Below are positions 5,815-6,732 of a DNA stretch of 6,732 nt, piece by piece (the first letter of the stretch is position 1; the number at the start of each line of letters is the position of its first letter). Below the pieces are notes generated by a model. That model saw only the letters and a program-made list of their open reading frames with translations. It did no database searches and was not told the origin of the DNA. Location: positions 1 through 6,732 of the forward strand of contig CAJJOX010000124.1 in NCBI GenBank assembly GCA_905193485.1, given 5' to 3'. This stretch comes from an uncultured Porphyromonadaceae bacterium (GTDB lineage: Bacteria > Bacteroidota > Bacteroidia > Bacteroidales > Muribaculaceae). The translations under genes were made by a program, and so were the position numbers.

Positions 5815-6726
5815 TTACAGGGTTATCGGGAACTTTTTAATCCTTTGGTAAAGCATGGTTGCGGGGATGATGGTTTTGATTGCATCGGCAAGAATGTTGA
5901 GCAACCGTTCACGCACGAAATTACGGTGAACCACAAAGGCTATCTCACGTGTCGGTTCGGGGTTTGCGAGTGTACGGACATTTGTCTGCTGGCATTTTCT
6001 GAGGAGCGACACATGTAGCTCGGGTATGATGGCATACCCGCCGTTCTCGTCAACAATTTTGATAAGTGTTTCTACACTTCCGGCTTCATATATGGCATGT
6101 CTGCCCGTGAGATTGTTGCAGAATGGGAAAACGCCACGGTTGGGACAATAGCCCTCACGAAGCACCCATACGCTCTCTACAGGAAGAAGATTAGTCTGTA
6201 GGATGCTGTCGTTGTAAAAGGACGATTCCGGCGAAACGTATGCCATGAGCCGTTCCTGATAAATCGGGATTTCCAGCAGCTCACTGTTGTTGACAGGTGT
6301 CGCCGTGAGCACAACATCAAGCTCTCCGCGTTCCAACTTTGAAACAAGGGTTGACACTCTCGCTTCCTCGACATGTAGCCGTATGTCGGGATGGTTGACC
6401 GACAGATATTTAAACATCTTGGGTAAGAGATATGGCGCAACCGTCGAAATAATCCCAAGCGAAATATTTCCGACGGACTCTCCTTTTCTGGTGGCCACCA
6501 GTTCTTTGACCTGTGCGGCATTGAACAACACTCGCTTTACACGGCTGATGATTTCTTCACCGACAGCCGTCGGCTTCACCGGATGACTGTTGCGGTCAAA
6601 TATAGTCACATCAAGTTCCGTTTCCAGTTTTTGAACAAGTGAAGACAAGGTTGACTGCGAAACACCGCACGACTCCGCCGCTTTTGCAAAATGGCGGGAT
6701 TTTTTCACCGCCCCCATGTTGTCCAT
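5815..6726 (-). CDS. oxyR: OxyR, LysR-family hydrogen-peroxide sensor and regulator (N-terminus at window edge)
   Basis: 303 residues counted from the only upstream Met in view (6726); TAA at 5815. The N-terminal winged helix-turn-helix reads RHFAKAAESCGVSQSTLSSLVQKLE and DRNSHPVKPTAVGE, characteristic of OxyR. The LysR substrate-binding domain follows, with GIISTVAPYLLPKMF around Thr95, matching the Thr100 region of E. coli OxyR. The sensing site is GYCPNRGVFPFC: Cys194 and Cys203 are spaced C-x8-C, exactly as Cys199 and Cys208 in E. coli, followed by a matching SVETLIKIV segment. The position of E. coli His198 is Tyr193 here. Compared with family members, about five residues before MDNMGAV are missing and the frame stays open (two Lys codons) to the window edge. 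The true start may therefore lie just outside; alternatively the A-rich run before the ATG is its ribosome site. Expected role: peroxide-activated control of antioxidant genes. Confidence 0.93.
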   Translation of the reverse strand: MDNMGAVKKSRHFAKAAESCGVSQSTLSSLVQKLETELDVTIFDRNSHPVKPTAVGEEIISRVKRVLFNAAQVKELVATRKGESVGNISLGIISTVAPYLLPKMFKYLSVNHPDIRLHVEEARVSTLVSKLERGELDVVLTATPVNNSELLEIPIYQERLMAYVSPESSFYNDSILQTNLLPVESVWVLREGYCPNRGVFPFCNNLTGRHAIYEAGSVETLIKIVDENGGYAIIPELHVSLLRKCQQTNVRTLANPEPTREIAFVVHRNFVRERLLNILADAIKTIIPATMLYQRIKKFPITL

Positions 6727-6732
6727 TTTTTT

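Noticed and set aside
1..6732. Mobile element, phage, CRISPR or defence island
   Set aside because: No transposase, integrase, long terminal repeats, repeat-spacer pattern or defence-gene signature is seen; all recognisable genes are housekeeping or stress functions.

Overview
The window looks like an ordinary chromosomal stretch from a member of the Bacteroidales. The basis is promoter grammar: four intergenic regions carry a -7 box of the Bacteroidetes type (TAnnTTTG), two of them with a TTG about 20 nt upstream. There are no strong Shine-Dalgarno sequences, and the protein families fit a gut anaerobe. A Muribaculaceae-like lineage is a guess from base composition and protein style. I see no mobile element, CRISPR array, rRNA or tRNA, and no convincing new multi-gene system.

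Layout, left to right. (1) The 3' part of a + strand gene for a single-pass membrane protein with a C-terminal domain resembling YD/RHS repeats. (2) Converging on it with a 10-base overlap, a - strand metal-efflux permease of the SO_0444 type, with a heavy-metal-associated (HMA) domain fused at the C-terminus. (3) A - strand CNNM/CorC-type membrane protein (DUF21, two CBS, CorC_HlyC). (4) A - strand cupin gene with a strong intrinsic terminator, a consensus promoter and a leader of about 168 nt that could encode a 39-residue peptide. (5) Divergent from the cupin, a + strand HxlR-family regulator with Cys14 and Cys47. (6) Converging on it, a - strand polytopic membrane protein with two 4Fe-4S motifs and two NapH/NosR-like Cys-Pro motifs. 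(7) At the right edge, a - strand OxyR with its C-x8-C redox pair, probably missing only a few N-terminal residues.

The common thread on the right half is redox and oxidative stress: a peroxide sensor next to a membrane Fe-S protein, and a Cys-containing HxlR regulator facing a cupin. The left half deals with metal export and possibly divalent-cation homeostasis. This functional grouping is inference; promoters and a terminator divide the genes into several transcription units. The most checkable oddities are the leader peptide upstream of the cupin, an open frame continuing 58 codons in phase past the cupin stop and through its terminator, loss of one cupin metal-ligand His, His-to-Tyr next to the OxyR sensing Cys, and a near-identical 15-nt promoter block in front of the cupin and Fe-S genes.
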